This document shows, piece after piece, positions 1-5,876 of a DNA stretch of 8,254 nucleotides. The position numbers were made by a program, and so were the translations under genes. This DNA comes from Thermaerobacter marianensis (GTDB lineage: Bacteria; Bacillota; Sulfobacillia; DYIH01; DYIG01). Location of the stretch: positions 1 through 8,254 of the forward strand of contig DYIG01000062.1 of assembly GCA_020723725.1 (NCBI GenBank), read 5' to 3'. The notes beneath the pieces are model-generated. The model was not told where the DNA came from, did no database searches, and worked only from the letters and a program-made list of their open reading frames with translations. Each line of letters opens with the position of its first letter. The stretch's first letter is position 1.

Positions 1-209
1 CAGGCGCCAAGGGTGATTTGGGAGCAAGCGTCGTTGCGTTTCGTTTATGGGCGAAACAGTTGCGAATTGGCAATGTTATCAGCCGTGCGCCGGATGGGGA
101 CCATGGACAGCCGGGTGCGCCAGAAGTGGCACGCGTACGCGATGGGGAAGTTGTTATCGATCCTTTCCCCGGTTTCGGAAACCTGGAACAGTTTCTATTG
201 GATAAGTGA
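1..209 (+). CDS. minC: Septum site-determining protein MinC, C-terminal part (5' end outside window)
   Basis: MinC inhibits FtsZ polymerisation at the membrane and is recruited by MinD. Only the last 68 residues are visible, reading in frame from position 3 to a TGA at 207-209. They match the MinC C-terminal right-handed beta-helix domain, which dimerises and binds MinD: a GAKGDLGASVVAF strand, the typical QLRIGNVISRAPD motif, then PEVARVRDGEVVIDPF and a short acidic/hydrophobic tail. The next gene in the same direction is minD, 35 nt downstream, which supports the call. A short insertion-like DGDHGQPGA lies between the last two strands. The N-terminal FtsZ-binding domain is not visible. The family call is firm; completeness of the gene upstream cannot be judged. 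Confidence 0.9.
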   Translation, partial: GAKGDLGASVVAFRLWAKQLRIGNVISRAPDGDHGQPGAPEVARVRDGEVVIDPFPGFGNLEQFLLDK

Positions 210-227
210 ACCGTCGGCTTAACGGTT
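209..227 (+). repeat. Small inverted repeat in the minC-minD gap
   Basis: AACCGT (209-214) and ACGGTT (222-227) are perfect 6-bp arms around a 7-nt loop. They begin at the last base of the minC stop codon and end just before the minD Shine-Dalgarno box. No T-run follows, so this is not an intrinsic terminator. It could form a weak processing or spacing hairpin between the two cistrons, but arms this short also occur by chance. Confidence 0.3.
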
Positions 228-236
228 AAAAGGGGG
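228..236 (+). promoter_or_regulatory. Ribosome-binding site deciding the minD start
   Basis: AAAAGGGGG ends 8 nt before the TTG at 245 but only 2 nt before the in-frame TTG at 239. The same AAAAGGGGG box with exactly 8 nt spacing precedes the PsiE-like gene (3461-3469). The spacing favours TTG 245, which also gives the normal MinD N-terminus (MGIAIVVTSGKGG). Confidence 0.7.
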
Positions 237-244
237 ATTTGGCC

Positions 245-1045
245 TTGGGGATCGCTATTGTCGTCACGTCCGGTAAAGGTGGTGTAGGCAAGACCACAAC
301 TTCGGCCAACGTGGGCACGGGCCTGGCCATCAGCGGGAAGAGCGTAGTGTTGGTGGACGCGGATATAGGTCTTAGGAACCTTGATGTTGTGATGGGGTTG
401 GAAAACCGCATTGTTTACGATCTGGTCGATGTGGTACAGGGGTATTGCCGGTTGAAACAGGCTCTTATAAGGGACAAGCGTTATGAGAACCTATGCCTGC
501 TCCCGGCTGCTCAGACTAAAGACAAGACCGCCGTAAGCCCGGACCAGATGAAGACGCTGGTTGACGAGCTCAAGCAGGAATTTGACTATGTGATTGTCGA
601 TTGCCCGGCTGGAATAGAACAAGGCTTCAAGAACGCTATAATCGGCGCGGATGAAGCGATAGTGGTCACCACTCCTGAGGTCAGCGCGGTTCGCGACGCG
701 GACCGGGTTATAGGGCTTTTGGAGGCGGAAGAGATTAAAGAGCCCAAACTCATTCTTAACCGGATAAGGCCAGCCATGGTAAAACGCGGTGACATGATGG
801 ACATTGATGATGTGCTTGACATCCTAGCCATTAAGCTGTTGGGTGTCGTTCCTGATGATGATTCCATTGTTGTTTCCACCAATCGCGGTGAGCCTGCGGT
901 GACTCAAAACGGTTCCAAGGCGGGTCAGGCATACCGGAACATAGTTCGCAGGATCATGGGGGAAAATGTTCCCTTGATGTCTTTATCGGTGCCTGACGAA
1001 GGTCTTTTTGGCCGTCTGAAGCGTCTGCTTGTTGGCGAAAGATAG
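245..1045 (+). CDS. minD: Septum site-determining ATPase MinD
   Basis: MinD is a ParA/MinD-family (deviant Walker A) ATPase that binds the inner membrane face as an ATP dimer and carries MinC; MinE stimulates its ATPase. The 266-residue product has the usual length. Visible motifs are the deviant Walker A KGGVGKTT at residues 11-18 (signature Lys11, Lys16), DADIGLRNLD at 38-47, and VIVDCPAGIE around Asp119 (Cys120 where many homologues have Ser). A C-terminal amphipathic membrane-targeting helix, GLFGRLKRLLVGE, lies at about 253-265. The start is the TTG at 245, chosen for its 8-nt spacing from AAAAGGGGG; TTG 239 would add two residues. The gene lies between minC and minE (31-nt gap). The TTG start may lower MinD synthesis relative to MinE. 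The call is firm. Confidence 0.97.
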   Translation: MGIAIVVTSGKGGVGKTTTSANVGTGLAISGKSVVLVDADIGLRNLDVVMGLENRIVYDLVDVVQGYCRLKQALIRDKRYENLCLLPAAQTKDKTAVSPDQMKTLVDELKQEFDYVIVDCPAGIEQGFKNAIIGADEAIVVTTPEVSAVRDADRVIGLLEAEEIKEPKLILNRIRPAMVKRGDMMDIDDVLDILAIKLLGVVPDDDSIVVSTNRGEPAVTQNGSKAGQAYRNIVRRIMGENVPLMSLSVPDEGLFGRLKRLLVGER

Positions 1046-1076
1046 CGCTAGCCAAGGGGGAAAAGGTGGTGGTGGT

Positions 1077-1337
1077 ATGGATTTCTTTCTAAGACTCTTT
1101 GGGAAAGAGGGTTCCAGTAAGAATATCGCCAAGGAACGCCTAAGGCTTGTGCTTGTTCATGACCGGGCTAGCGTTTCTCCTCAGGTCATGCAGTCCTTCC
1201 GCGAGGAGATAATCGGGGTAATCTCTAAGTACCTCGACATCGACACGCAGCGGATGGAAGTCGATCTGACAAACGAGGAGGATGCGGTTGCTTTGACGGC
1301 GAGCATTCCTGTGCGCAGTGTCAGAAGGGGTCTATAA
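1077..1337 (+). CDS. minE: Cell division topological specificity factor MinE
   Basis: MinE binds membrane MinD, triggers ATP hydrolysis and so restricts MinCD away from mid-cell. The 86-residue product has the family's normal size and order: an N-terminal membrane-targeting segment MDFFLRLFG (1-9), the MinD-contact region KNIAKERLRLVLVHDRA (about 15-31), and the dimerising alpha/beta domain with EEIIGVISKYLDID and the conserved EEDAVAL...IPVR strand. The ATG at 1077 is preceded by AAAAGGTGG at about 7 nt spacing. The leader there is a GGT repeat (1065-1076), so the box could slip in register. An upstream in-frame extension to 1029 would overlap minD and add a Gly-rich, unconserved stretch, so it is rejected. 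The presence of MinE means an oscillating, Gram-negative-like Min system, as seen in many Clostridia. Confidence 0.95.
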   Translation: MDFFLRLFGKEGSSKNIAKERLRLVLVHDRASVSPQVMQSFREEIIGVISKYLDIDTQRMEVDLTNEEDAVALTASIPVRSVRRGL

Positions 1338-1370
1338 TAAAGGTTATTTTTGCCTCAGGCAAGCGGATTG

Positions 1371-1413
1371 CCCCGCATTATATAATTGATTGATAACTAG
1401 ACATAATGCGGGG
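1371..1413 (+). promoter_or_regulatory. Perfect 11-bp inverted repeat enclosing the rodA ribosome-binding site
   Basis: CCCCGCATTAT (1371-1381) and its exact reverse complement ATAATGCGGGG (1403-1413) flank a 21-nt AT-rich loop. The GGGG at the end of the right arm (1410-1413) is the only Shine-Dalgarno-like sequence in front of rodA, 8 nt before the GTG at 1422. When the RNA folds, the box is paired. There is no T-run after the stem, so it is not a terminator. A TATAAT at 1381-1386 overlaps the end of the left arm. Possible roles are an RNA switch limiting translation of read-through transcripts from minE, or a DNA operator for a dimeric regulator. The repeat is plainly seen; the function is inferred. 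Confidence 0.6.
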
Positions 1414-1421
1414 TAATGGTC

Positions 1422-2552
1422 GTGGAGCGGCGCCTGTTTAAAAATTTTGATTGGATTTTACTGGTTTTGGTCCTGCTGGTTATGCTGGTAGGGCTTTTTA
1501 CCGTTTCCAGCGCCACTCAGTTTGAGTTAGTCGACCGATCCTCCTGGGGATTTGTGCAGAAACAGGCTATGTGGATGGCGGTGGCCCTTCTGGCCATGGT
1601 TGTTGCCATTGTTGTCGACTATCATGTTCTAATCCGTTGGTCACGCGTATTTTATGTCCTCACAATAGGGTTGCTTATCGCCGTTCAACTCTTTGGCCGT
1701 GAGGCCCTTGGCGCACAGCGTTGGTTACAGATCGGACCGATCGATATGCAACCGTCGGAATTCGCCAAGCTATTTCTAATTATCTTCCTGGCGGCTTATT
1801 TGCCACGTTATTCCGGGTCCATGAAGGACTGGAAGACCATGCTGATGCCAGCACTCCTTATCCTGGTGCCAATGGGGCTGGTGGTGATCCAACCCGATCT
1901 GGGGACGACCATGGTTTTCGTGGCTATCCTGTGGGGCATGTTTTACGTGGCGGGCGTTCCGGGGGGGCGGTTGGTGGCGCTTGCCACTGTGGGACTTACA
2001 ATTGCGGTAGGCTATATAATCGGTCATTTGAGATGGGGCTTGCCCCTGCCACTGAAAAGATACCAACTCATGCGGCTCATTGTTTTTACCAACCCTGAAA
2101 TTGACCCGCTCGGGGCAGGGTATCACATACTGCAGTCAGAGATAGCCATAGGTTCAGGCAGGTTGATGGGGAAAGGGATCTTCGGGGGGGCGCAAAACCG
2201 TCTCGACTATCTGCCCGAACAGCATACAGACTTTATTTTTTCCGTCATAGGGGAAGAGGGAGGGTTCATTGGGGGTGTAACCCTCCTTGTTCTTTTCTTT
2301 CTGATGTTGAGCAGGGGGCTGCAGGTTGTAGGCCATGCCCGAGACCTCGAAGGGAGCCTCCTTGTGGCAGGCATACTCTCAATGATTACTTTTCATATAT
2401 TCGTCAACATCGGAATGACCATAGGACTGATGCCTGTTACAGGCGTGCCTCTACCCTTTATAAGCTATGGAGGGAGCTCGCTCATCACAAACGCTGTAGC
2501 GATGGGCATAATACTGAACGTCTATATGCGAAGGCAGAAGATACTTTTCTGA
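1422..2552 (+). CDS. rodA: Rod shape-determining protein RodA (SEDS peptidoglycan glycosyltransferase)
   Basis: SEDS polymerase of the FtsW/RodA/SpoVE family: it polymerises lipid II into glycan strands in the cytoplasmic membrane, working with a class B penicillin-binding protein. About 10 hydrophobic segments span the 376 residues. Family motifs are AQRWLQIGPIDMQPSEFAKL at about 98-117, QPDLGT at 157-162, LPEQHTDFIFSVIGEE at about 264-279, with Asp270 equivalent to the essential catalytic Asp of the family, and the C-terminal signature NIGMTIGLMPVTGVPLPFIS followed by YGGSS (329-353). RodA rather than FtsW or SpoVE is chosen from the RWLQIG motif and the minE neighbour. The start is taken as GTG 1422 because GGGG lies 8 nt upstream, the spacing used by the neighbouring genes; ATG 1416 would add Met-Val but leaves only 2 nt. 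The cognate PBP2 gene is not in the window. Confidence 0.93.
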   Translation: MERRLFKNFDWILLVLVLLVMLVGLFTVSSATQFELVDRSSWGFVQKQAMWMAVALLAMVVAIVVDYHVLIRWSRVFYVLTIGLLIAVQLFGREALGAQRWLQIGPIDMQPSEFAKLFLIIFLAAYLPRYSGSMKDWKTMLMPALLILVPMGLVVIQPDLGTTMVFVAILWGMFYVAGVPGGRLVALATVGLTIAVGYIIGHLRWGLPLPLKRYQLMRLIVFTNPEIDPLGAGYHILQSEIAIGSGRLMGKGIFGGAQNRLDYLPEQHTDFIFSVIGEEGGFIGGVTLLVLFFLMLSRGLQVVGHARDLEGSLLVAGILSMITFHIFVNIGMTIGLMPVTGVPLPFISYGGSSLITNAVAMGIILNVYMRRQKILF

Positions 2553-2570
2553 TACGGTGTTGCATACATA

Positions 2571-2585
2571 CTGACCGGGGGTCAG
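2571..2585 (+). promoter_or_regulatory. Hairpin containing the M50 protease ribosome-binding site
   Basis: CTGACC (2571-2576), a 3-nt GGG loop and GGTCAG (2580-2585) form a perfect 6-bp stem in the 37-nt rodA-M50 gap. The G5 Shine-Dalgarno run (2577-2581, 8 nt before the GTG at 2590) occupies the loop and the first two stem positions, so folding would hinder ribosome binding. A CATACATA just upstream (2563-2570) resembles a sporulation sigma-E -10 element. Six base pairs are modest evidence; the position is what makes it notable. Confidence 0.4.
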
Positions 2586-2589
2586 GTGT

Positions 2590-3474
2590 GTGCGCCTCGG
2601 GTCGGTATATGGGATTGCTTTTCGCGTTAACCCTCTGTTTCTCTTGATAATAATGGTGGCTGGCCTGGGCGGATATTTCGTGCCAGCCTTGGTTTTACTT
2701 GGGTTGATCCTCAGTCATGAATTGGCGCATATTATTGTGGCCCGTTCCTACGGGGTTTCCATAACAGAAATTGAGTTAATGCCATTTGGCGGGGTGGCCA
2801 GAACTTCAGATCTATCTGATGCAGGCCCCGGCGCCGAGCAGGCGATTGCGCTCGCCGGTCCCTTAAACAACTTCCTCCTCTTAGCGGGGGGGCTATGGCT
2901 GAAAGAGAACTTTATGGTCAAGGATACAGCCCTCCTTGACTTTTTCATAGAGGGCAACCTTTCTTTGTCCACGTTCAACCTCTTGCCGGTCTTGCCGTTG
3001 GACGGAGGGCGTTTTCTTAGGAATATGCTATCAGGGAGGTTTGGCTATGCCAGGGCGACGCGCTTGCTGGCCAGGGCCGGGCAGGTTGTTGGGGTAGTCC
3101 TGATTGTTTCAGCGGGCCTGTTCCTGGTGTTGGGCTTCCTTGTTCCAAATGGTTTTGCACTGGGTCTATTCCTCTTGATTGCTTCCACAAGAGAGGTCAG
3201 GGCAGCCGATTGGCGGGCTATGAAATCTTTATGGAAGAAGCAAGAGGACCTGATGCGGAAGGGATTCATGCCCCTCAGGGAAGTTGTTATTTATAAAGAT
3301 ATTCCTTTAAAAACTGTTTTGCGCTGCTTGGTTCCCCAAATGTATCATAGGTTTATAATTCTCGGCGATGACCTGGAGGAACTGGGTGGCATAGGGGAGA
3401 GGCGGTTTTTCCAGGCCCTCATCGAATATGGCCCCGAATTGCCGGTCGGGGACATTCTGAAAAAGGGGGTCTAG
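2590..3474 (+). CDS. M50-family intramembrane metalloprotease, SpoIVFB-like
   Basis: Site-2-protease-type zinc protease buried in the membrane. The 294-residue product has several hydrophobic segments, the zinc-binding HELAH at residues 43-47 (His43, Glu44, His47), and NLLPVLPLDGG at 130-140 with Asp138 as the third zinc ligand. A soluble C-terminal region (about 225-294, MPLREVVIYKDIPLKTVLRC...) looks like a degenerate CBS domain, the arrangement of SpoIVFB. In Bacillus, SpoIVFB in the outer forespore membrane cuts pro-sigma-K. Here the inhibitor gene spoIVFA is not upstream as it is in Bacillus; rodA is, and a PsiE-like gene follows after 3 nt. The start is GTG 2590, 8 nt after GGGGG; overlapping GTGs at 2586 and 2588 are out of frame. 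The M50 assignment is firm; the sporulation role is inferred, and the substrate is unknown. Confidence 0.88.
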   Translation: MRLGSVYGIAFRVNPLFLLIIMVAGLGGYFVPALVLLGLILSHELAHIIVARSYGVSITEIELMPFGGVARTSDLSDAGPGAEQAIALAGPLNNFLLLAGGLWLKENFMVKDTALLDFFIEGNLSLSTFNLLPVLPLDGGRFLRNMLSGRFGYARATRLLARAGQVVGVVLIVSAGLFLVLGFLVPNGFALGLFLLIASTREVRAADWRAMKSLWKKQEDLMRKGFMPLREVVIYKDIPLKTVLRCLVPQMYHRFIILGDDLEELGGIGERRFFQALIEYGPELPVGDILKKGV

Positions 3475-3477
3475 GTC

Positions 3478-3969
3478 GTGTACCGTAAGATCATGTTGCG
3501 TATTCGCTCGCTTCTTGTGGGAGCGGAAGACGTCGTCCATGTGGTGGTGGCGGTGTTTTTGCTGCTGGCCACCGTCGGCATCCTCCTGCAGACCATTGAA
3601 GGATTTAACCTCAGAGACTACCACGCTATCTTCAACCTGATAAACAACGCGCTCCTTGTTCTTATAATCAAGGAGATCCTCTGGACGATTATTAAATTCC
3701 TCGGTGGAAGGGAGGTAACCATCTCTTCTTTTATCTTTATTGGTGTCATTTCAGCCATTCGCCGCTTGCTTTTAATCGAAGCGGGTTTGCCTGGCAATCA
3801 TAATGATGCCCAGCCTTTCGGGCACGTGATTGAACTTGGTGCCACCGCTATGGTTGTATTAATTCTTGTTATAGCTTTCTACTACCTGAGAAAGGCCAGC
3901 AATGTTCCCCAGGTTCCGCAATGTGATTTCTGTGATAAAGAGGTTAAACAGAGAGGAAGAACTGAGTGA
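3478..3969 (+). CDS. Small membrane protein of the PsiE (phosphate-starvation-inducible) type with a CxxC tail
   Basis: A 163-residue protein of unknown function. Four hydrophobic stretches are visible at about 19-40, 52-75, 82-100 and 117-137. Charged loops include a conserved-looking RDYHAIFNLINNALLVLIIKE region, as in the PsiE domain (E. coli PsiE is a Pho-regulon membrane protein of unknown role). The C-terminus leaves the membrane and carries CDFC (Cys149, Cys152) followed by a basic/acidic tail, a possible metal or redox site not typical of E. coli PsiE. The GTG start at 3478 has AAAAGGGGG 8 nt upstream. It follows the M50 stop by 3 nt, and its TGA overlaps the next gene's GTG by 4 nt (GTGA), so it is translated with both neighbours. 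The domain call rests on overall pattern and is moderate; the reading frame is secure. Confidence 0.7.
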   Translation: MYRKIMLRIRSLLVGAEDVVHVVVAVFLLLATVGILLQTIEGFNLRDYHAIFNLINNALLVLIIKEILWTIIKFLGGREVTISSFIFIGVISAIRRLLLIEAGLPGNHNDAQPFGHVIELGATAMVVLILVIAFYYLRKASNVPQVPQCDFCDKEVKQRGRTE

Positions 3970-5876
3970 ATCCTGACATATCGAAGGTACTGGATGAGAT
4001 TCTCCCGCTTGTTTCAAAGCCCGCTCGGTATTTAGGTAATGAGTGGAACACGGTGAGAAAGGATCATGATAAGGTCCAGGTCCGCTTCGCCCTTGCTTTC
4101 CCTGACGTGTACGAAATAGGCATGTCTAACCTCGGTTTGGCCATAATGTACCACGAGATAAACTCGAGGGACGATGCGCTTGCCGAAAGGGTTTATGCCC
4201 CTTGGGTGGATATGGAGTCGGAGATGCGCCAGCGGGGTGTTCCCCTCTTTTCCCTGGAAACGCGGACTCCCATAAAGCGTTTCGATATCCTGGGGTTTGG
4301 CATTCCTTACGAAGTCAGCTACACCAATATTCTCAACATGCTGGATCTGGCCGGTATTCCGTTACGGCAGTCCCTAAGGAAGGGTTCAGACCCCTTCATT
4401 ATTGCAGGAGGCGGCACGGCCCTTAACGCTGAGCCCCTAACCGATTTCATAGATTTCTTTGTCCTGGGGGATGGCGAGGAGGTTATACACGAAATCATTG
4501 ATTGTTTCAAAGACTGGGACAACCAGGGAAGGCCCGGGGGCCGGGTCGGTTTTCTGGAACGTGCTGTCTCTATAACGGGTGTGTATGTCCCTTCATTTTA
4601 TGACGTGGAGTATGACGTTGAGGGGTGGATAACGAGTATAGCCCCAAACAGGTCCGGTGTGCCCGCAAGGGTTAGTCGCCGGATAGTTGCCGACCTAGAC
4701 CGGTTGACCCCTCCCACCAGTCCTATTGTGCCATGGACAGGGATTGTTTTTGACCGGATGATGGTGGAGGTATTTCGTGGATGCAGTCGGGGGTGCCGGT
4801 TTTGTCACGCTGGGTTTACCTCCCGCCCTGTCCGCGAACGATCCCCGGAAAAGGTCAAGGAATTGGCCAGGGAGCTGGTCCGGAGAACCGGTCATCAAGA
4901 GGTTTCTCTGGTTTCACTCGCAACAAATGATTATAGCCAGGTGCGTGATGTTCTCTGTGAACTGGCAGGCGAACTGGAGGATCAAGGGGTAAATGTCTCC
5001 TTGCCCTCGTTGCGTGTTGATGCCTATTCGATAGGTCTGGCCAATGAAGTGAATAAGGTAAGGAAGTCCGGGCTTACCCTTGCACCCGAAGCTGGCACAC
5101 AACGATTACGGGATGTAATCAACAAGGGCGTAACAGATGAAGATTACGAGCGGGCGCTGACTGCTGCCTTTGCGGCCGGTTGGGACTCACTCAAGCTCTA
5201 TTTTATGATCGGGCTGCCCACGGAGAGGGATGAGGACCTCCACGGGATAGCGGAGATGGCCAAGCGTGCCGTTGACATTTACCATAGGGTAACCGGCAGG
5301 AATCCCCGCGGGCACATTGTTACCGTAAGCACGGCCTGTTTCATCCCAAAGCCGCATACCCCTTTTCAGTGGGAGGGGCAAGTACCGCTTGAGGAACTGG
5401 AGAGGCGGCAGCGACTACTGCGTTTGCTCCTGCGACACAGGAATATTCAATACCGGTGGAACGATACAAAAGGGAGTTTTATTGAGGCGGCATTGTCCCG
5501 CGGGGACCGCAGGTTGGGTGATGTGTTGCACAGTGCATGGCAAAAGGGGTGTAAGTTTGATGCCTGGTCTGACCAGTTAAAATACGACGCCTGGCTGGCG
5601 GCATTCAAGGACGTTGGCTTGGATCCGGGTTGGTACGCCAATAGGCGGGTGGATTATAATCGCGTATTACCCTGGGATCATATAGATACAGGTATACGGA
5701 AAGAGTTCCTTATTGATGAACATATGGTGGCCATGCGGGCTGGACTGAGGGACGACTGCAGGTGGGACCGTTGCCATATCTGCGGCGTGTGCATCGACCG
5801 CCCTGGCGTGCGAACAAGGATAAAACCGCATGGTAGCGTGAAAATGCCCAAACCGGGTGCACGGGATGAGAAATAA
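3966..5876 (+). CDS. Radical SAM protein with N-terminal B12-binding-like domain (TIGR03960 family)
   Basis: A 636-residue iron-sulfur enzyme that should cleave S-adenosylmethionine to a 5'-deoxyadenosyl radical; its substrate is unknown. The N-terminal domain (about 38-180) resembles the cobalamin-binding Rossmann fold of MiaB-like and B12-dependent radical SAM proteins, with FPDVYEIGMSNLG, the glycine turn AGGG (147-150) and LGDGEE (167-172). The radical SAM core starts at VEVFRGCSRGCRFCHAGF: Cys273, Cys277 and Cys280 form CxxxCxxC. LAPEAGTQRLRDVINKG (372-388) and YFMIGLPTE (412-420) are conserved core strands. Near the C-terminus Cys598, 603, 606 and 609 form CX4CX2CX2C, possibly a second Fe-S or zinc site. 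The GTG start overlaps the PsiE-like stop by 4 nt, with AGAGGAAG upstream. The DUF2344 partner follows with a 1-nt overlap. In some bacteria the two are fused. Confidence 0.9.
   Translation: MNPDISKVLDEILPLVSKPARYLGNEWNTVRKDHDKVQVRFALAFPDVYEIGMSNLGLAIMYHEINSRDDALAERVYAPWVDMESEMRQRGVPLFSLETRTPIKRFDILGFGIPYEVSYTNILNMLDLAGIPLRQSLRKGSDPFIIAGGGTALNAEPLTDFIDFFVLGDGEEVIHEIIDCFKDWDNQGRPGGRVGFLERAVSITGVYVPSFYDVEYDVEGWITSIAPNRSGVPARVSRRIVADLDRLTPPTSPIVPWTGIVFDRMMVEVFRGCSRGCRFCHAGFTSRPVRERSPEKVKELARELVRRTGHQEVSLVSLATNDYSQVRDVLCELAGELEDQGVNVSLPSLRVDAYSIGLANEVNKVRKSGLTLAPEAGTQRLRDVINKGVTDEDYERALTAAFAAGWDSLKLYFMIGLPTERDEDLHGIAEMAKRAVDIYHRVTGRNPRGHIVTVSTACFIPKPHTPFQWEGQVPLEELERRQRLLRLLLRHRNIQYRWNDTKGSFIEAALSRGDRRLGDVLHSAWQKGCKFDAWSDQLKYDAWLAAFKDVGLDPGWYANRRVDYNRVLPWDHIDTGIRKEFLIDEHMVAMRAGLRDDCRWDRCHICGVCIDRPGVRTRIKPHGSVKMPKPGARDEK

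Noticed and set aside
13..222. Alternative frame over the minC end
   Set aside because: The frame beginning at position 3 encodes the conserved MinC C-terminus; the other has no recognisable content.
1029..1076. N-terminal extension of MinE to an upstream start
   Set aside because: It would overlap minD and add a Gly-rich stretch not found in MinE; the ATG at 1077 has a good box and gives the canonical MDFFLRLFG start.
1350..1362. Palindrome TTGCCTCAGGCAA after minE as a possible terminator
   Set aside because: Six-bp arms around a single base give a strained hairpin, the T-run lies before rather than after it, and no T-run follows on either strand.
1776..2126. Long minus-strand open frame opposite rodA
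   Set aside because: It has no recognisable domain and no ribosome-binding site, and its composition is a shadow of the rodA codons; the plus-strand RodA motifs are intact.
4531..4542. GC-rich inverted repeat GGCCC-GG-GGGCC inside the radical SAM gene
   Set aside because: It is explained by the Gly/Arg/Pro codons of a loop (GRPGGR) and has only 5-bp arms.
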